A stretch of DNA of 64,000 bases. Origin: JALHFZ01 sp963674625. GTDB lineage: Bacteria; Synergistota; Synergistia; Synergistales; Aminobacteriaceae. Under the pieces are notes generated by a model. That model saw only the letters and a list, made by a program, of their open reading frames with translations. It did no database searches and was not told the origin of the DNA. Within the stretch, counting starts at the first letter, position 1; the number at the start of each line of letters is the position of its first letter. The stretch covers positions 1,178,001 through 1,242,000 of the forward strand of contig CAXXXO010000004.1 of assembly GCA_963674625.2 (NCBI GenBank). The letters run 5' to 3'. Shown here piece by piece: positions 61,803-64,000 of the stretch. The translations under genes and the position numbers were made by a program.

Positions 61803-61824
61803 AAAGCTGCGCCCTCCTTATGAT
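61796..61824 (+). promoter_or_regulatory. Consensus promoter of the IclR-type gene
   Basis: TTGACA (61796-61801), 17 bases, TATGAT (61819-61824). It lies 41 bases before the IclR start and reaches into the remnant gene, so it marks the island border. Confidence 0.75.
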
Positions 61825-61864
61825 ATTCATGCAGCGGATAATTAATCCATGGAGTGAAACGAAA

Positions 61865-62626
61865 ATGGACAACGGATCGATCCGGGTGCTTTCCCGGGCT
61901 TTTTCCATACTGAACTGTCTGGCCCGGGAGAGGGCTCCCCTCGGCGTGACCGAGATCGCTTCAGCGGTCGATCTGCCGAAGGCTACCGTCTATCGCCTGC
62001 TCGACAGCCTCGAAGGCGAACGGGCGGTTCTGGGGAAGGACGGACGGTACGAGATAGGCCCCCTCTCACTGTTGCTTGCCGACGCCTACCGCAGCCAGGT
62101 GGGGTTCGCCGATGCGGCCCGGTCCGCCCTTACCGTACTTCGGAACGAGACGAAGGAGACGGTCCACCTTTTCGTCTACGAACGGGGGGAGCTCTACTAT
62201 CTCGACAAGCTCGAAAGCCCCTTCCAGGTGCGGATGCACTCCCGGGTCGGCGGCAGGGCATCCCTGTTCCGTCTTTCCGCGGGGAAGGCCCTCCTTGCCG
62301 CTCTCTCCCCGGAGGAGCTGAAGGAGCTTCCGGAGCCCCTTCCCGACGAAGTGGCCGCGGAGTTTCCCGAAATCCGTGCCCGGGGGTATGCTCTTGACGA
62401 CGAGGAGAACGAGGCGGGCCTGCGGTGCGTGGGGGCGGCGATACTCGGCGAAAAAGGGCGTCCCCGGGGAGCCGTCAGCGTCTCGGCTCCGGTCTACCGC
62501 TTCCCATCGGATAAGGTGGAAGCCTACGGTCGGCTCGTCATGGATGCGGCCCGCACCATCCGCGCAAGTGTCGCGTGCATCGAGGAAGGGGCCTCTCCGG
62601 CGGAAAACAGGCCGGATGAAAAATAG
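61865..62626 (+). CDS. IclR-family transcriptional regulator
   Basis: A 253-residue regulator. The N-terminal winged helix has LGVTEIASAVDLPKATVYRL (about residues 25-44) and the C-terminal effector domain has RLSAGKALLAALSPEELKEL and LRCVGAAIL, both family signatures. IclR proteins sense small organic acids such as glyoxylate or pyruvate. It is 31 bases upstream of a class V aminotransferase and in the same direction, so it may control it. Confidence 0.93.
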   Translation: MDNGSIRVLSRAFSILNCLARERAPLGVTEIASAVDLPKATVYRLLDSLEGERAVLGKDGRYEIGPLSLLLADAYRSQVGFADAARSALTVLRNETKETVHLFVYERGELYYLDKLESPFQVRMHSRVGGRASLFRLSAGKALLAALSPEELKELPEPLPDEVAAEFPEIRARGYALDDEENEAGLRCVGAAILGEKGRPRGAVSVSAPVYRFPSDKVEAYGRLVMDAARTIRASVACIEEGASPAENRPDEK

Positions 62627-62657
62627 AGATTCCATAATTTCAGAGGAGGAAGAGAAA

Positions 62658-63815
62658 ATGATCAAAACGAACAAGCTCGTCATGATTCCCGGACCCACCC
62701 CCGTGGTGCGGTCCATCCAGGACCAGATGGCCCGGGAGACCGTGGCCTTCGGCGACGCCGCCTTCGTGCGGGATTTCTCCGGGGTCCTGGCCGATCTCAA
62801 GGAGATGTGGCACTGCACAGGGGAAGTCTTCGTCGTCGCCGGATCGGGCACCATGGGGATGGAGATGGCTATCGCCAACACGACGAAGCGTGGGGACAAC
62901 GTCCTCATCTGCTCCAACGGATACTTCGGCGACCGGTTCATCGACATGTGCACCCGCAAGGGGCTCAATGCCGACGTTCTGTCGGCGAAGTGGGGCACCT
63001 CCGTCACCCCCGAAGAGGTGGAGAAGAAGCTCGCCGAGAAGAAATACCAGGTTGTCACCGTGACCCATGTGGAGACCTCCACGGGGGCAGTGGCCCCCAT
63101 CGCCGCCATCGGCGAGGTCATGAAGAAGCACCCGGAGATCATCTATATCGTGGACGGCGTCGCTGCCTCCGGCGGAGTGGACCAGAAAATGGATTCAATG
63201 GGTATCGACGTCATCCTTACCTGCACCCAGAAGGCCTTCGGCGTGGCCCCCGGCCTCACCATGGTCTGGGCGAGCTCCAAGGCCATGGAGAAGCGCAAGA
63301 GCTTCGGGACGATCCCTGAGTCGTACATCGACTTCGACAAATGGCTTCCCGTCATGCACGATCCCTCGAAGTACTGGGGAACTCCCGCCATCAACCTCGT
63401 CTGGGCGCTGAAAGAGGCCATCCGGATCATGAAGGAGGAGGGCCTCGAGGAGAGGTATGCCCGGCACCTCCGCCAGGCGGCCATGGTGGACTCCGCAATG
63501 GAGGCCCTCGGCTTCGTCGTCGGTGCGGAGAAAAAGTATCGCGCTCCCACCCTCTCCGTCTATCTCTACCCCGAAGGGTCGGGGATCGATGACGGGAAAT
63601 TCCGGTCCATCCTCGCCGAAGAGGGCGCCCAGACTGCCGGATGCCTCGGCATCTTCGCCGGCAAGGGGTTCCGCATGGGGCATATGGGGAACATCGACAA
63701 GCACACCCTCGTCTCCGCCATTGCCGCTGTGGAGCGGGCATGCGTGAAGAGCGGCTACGGAGTCCAGCTCGGGAAGGGTCTCGGCGTTCTGCAGCAGGGG
63801 CTTGTGAAGGAGTAG
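62658..63815 (+). CDS. Class V aminotransferase (alanine/serine-glyoxylate type)
   Basis: A 385-residue PLP enzyme beginning with MIPGPTPV, typical of alanine-glyoxylate, serine-glyoxylate and related aminotransferases. The lysine that binds PLP is in TCTQKAFGVAPG (about residue 196), with the preceding Asp in YIVDGVAASGG (about 171). The end GFRMGHMGNIDKH is typical. It likely moves an amino group between alanine or serine and glyoxylate or pyruvate. The IclR gene upstream and an acid-sensing regulator fit that. Confidence 0.9.
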   Translation: MIKTNKLVMIPGPTPVVRSIQDQMARETVAFGDAAFVRDFSGVLADLKEMWHCTGEVFVVAGSGTMGMEMAIANTTKRGDNVLICSNGYFGDRFIDMCTRKGLNADVLSAKWGTSVTPEEVEKKLAEKKYQVVTVTHVETSTGAVAPIAAIGEVMKKHPEIIYIVDGVAASGGVDQKMDSMGIDVILTCTQKAFGVAPGLTMVWASSKAMEKRKSFGTIPESYIDFDKWLPVMHDPSKYWGTPAINLVWALKEAIRIMKEEGLEERYARHLRQAAMVDSAMEALGFVVGAEKKYRAPTLSVYLYPEGSGIDDGKFRSILAEEGAQTAGCLGIFAGKGFRMGHMGNIDKHTLVSAIAAVERACVKSGYGVQLGKGLGVLQQGLVKE

Positions 63816-63831
63816 AAATAACAGGTAAACG

Positions 63832-63867
63832 ACAGGGAAGGGGGCGGATATCCGCCCCCTTCCCTGT
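63832..63867 (+). terminator. Perfect palindromic terminator after the aminotransferase
   Basis: A fully self-complementary 36-base hairpin with GC-rich core (GGGGGCGGA and its complement around AT). Without a long T tract it may work in both directions. Confidence 0.8.
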
Positions 63868-63894
63868 AACGATATTCGGGGGAGGTGTTGGGAG

Positions 63895-64000
63895 TTGAAT
63901 TCGGGAAAAAAAGAAGCCCCCCAGCTCATGCTTGACGGCTTTGCCTGATCGCAGGCTGTTCTCGCGGCCTGCGGGAAAGGGCTTGGAATATCAACGGAAG
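63895..64000 (+). CDS. Possible selenoprotein of the C_GCAxxG_C_C redox family, 5' end only
   Basis: GGGGGAGGTG (63878) is 7 bases upstream of a TTG at 63895; an ATG at 63928 is in the same frame. The frame reads NSGKKEAPQLMLDGFA, then TGA (63946-63948), then SQAVLAACGKGLGISTE to the window end. Family members start with F..GY.C.QAVL, so the TGA falls on the conserved first cysteine. Right after it, CGCAGGC pairs with GCCTGCG (63950-63973), a hairpin of the sort needed for selenocysteine insertion. It could also be a gene broken by a mutation. Confidence 0.45.

Noticed and set aside
1..64000. tRNA or rRNA genes
   Set aside because: No cloverleaf-like segments with the TTCGANTC-type arm and no rRNA-like conserved blocks were noticed on either strand, though short tRNAs could escape reading by eye.

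Overview
The window looks like the chromosome of an anaerobic, amino-acid- and organic-acid-fermenting bacterium, most probably a member of the Synergistota (Synergistaceae-like). This is inferred from gene content: a histidine-degradation operon that ends in formiminotransferase plus cyclodeaminase, a branched-chain amino acid ABC transporter, two butyrate kinase/phosphotransacylase pairs, TRAP transport, duplicated aconitase-X genes, a LarA-type racemase, citrate lyase maturation genes, and a GC-rich core with Shine-Dalgarno-led genes in tight operons. No rRNA, tRNA or CRISPR array was seen.

Layout. (1) 1-7300: a flavodoxin-fold protein cut by the window edge, a membrane zinc-ribbon protein, a chemoreceptor, an atypical SDR protein, a YiiX-like cysteine hydrolase and an M23 peptidase. 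(2) 7381-10463: a promoter and palindrome, a 59-residue ORF resembling an aconitase N-terminus, then citC, citD and a fused citX-citG; the catalytic subunits citE and citF are absent. (3) 10543-20759: a GntR regulator, two complete aconitase-X large/small pairs flanking a LarA-like racemase, a DctPQM TRAP transporter and an IlvD-family dehydratase. This looks like one hydroxy-acid uptake, racemisation and dehydration module. (4) 20888-30213: hutH, a large BTAD/ATPase/TPR regulator, hutU, a hutI-like gene, fchA and ftcD for histidine fermentation. (5) 30294-39947: livJ, livF, livG, livM and livH on the minus strand, a class IV aminotransferase, then buk-ptb-ptb-buk. Together these suggest amino acid uptake, transamination and ATP formation from acyl-CoA. 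(6) 40041-45811 (minus): panF with its partner yhdT, panB, an M20 peptidase and a YtcJ-like amidohydrolase.

From about 46100 to 61800 the window becomes an accessory island. It holds two degraded copies of an excisionase-like gene plus the tail of an integron-type tyrosine recombinase, each followed by a cassette-like gene, with two attC-like sites. Next come IS3-like and other IS fragments, a Tat-exported amidinotransferase-like enzyme, an AbiTii-domain protein, an AT-rich AvcD/DCD-type anti-phage nucleotide deaminase, and a type I restriction-modification operon (hsdR, hsdM, hsdS) ending in radC. Remnants of a DUF4411 toxin gene and an endonuclease/exonuclease/phosphatase gene follow.

Core-like sequence resumes at 61800 with an IclR regulator and a class V aminotransferase closed by a perfect hairpin terminator. 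The last 106 bases open a gene that reads as a C_GCAxxG_C_C-type redox protein with an in-frame TGA where the family has cysteine, a possible selenoprotein.

All functional statements come from reading the sequence and knowledge of families; no database search was run.
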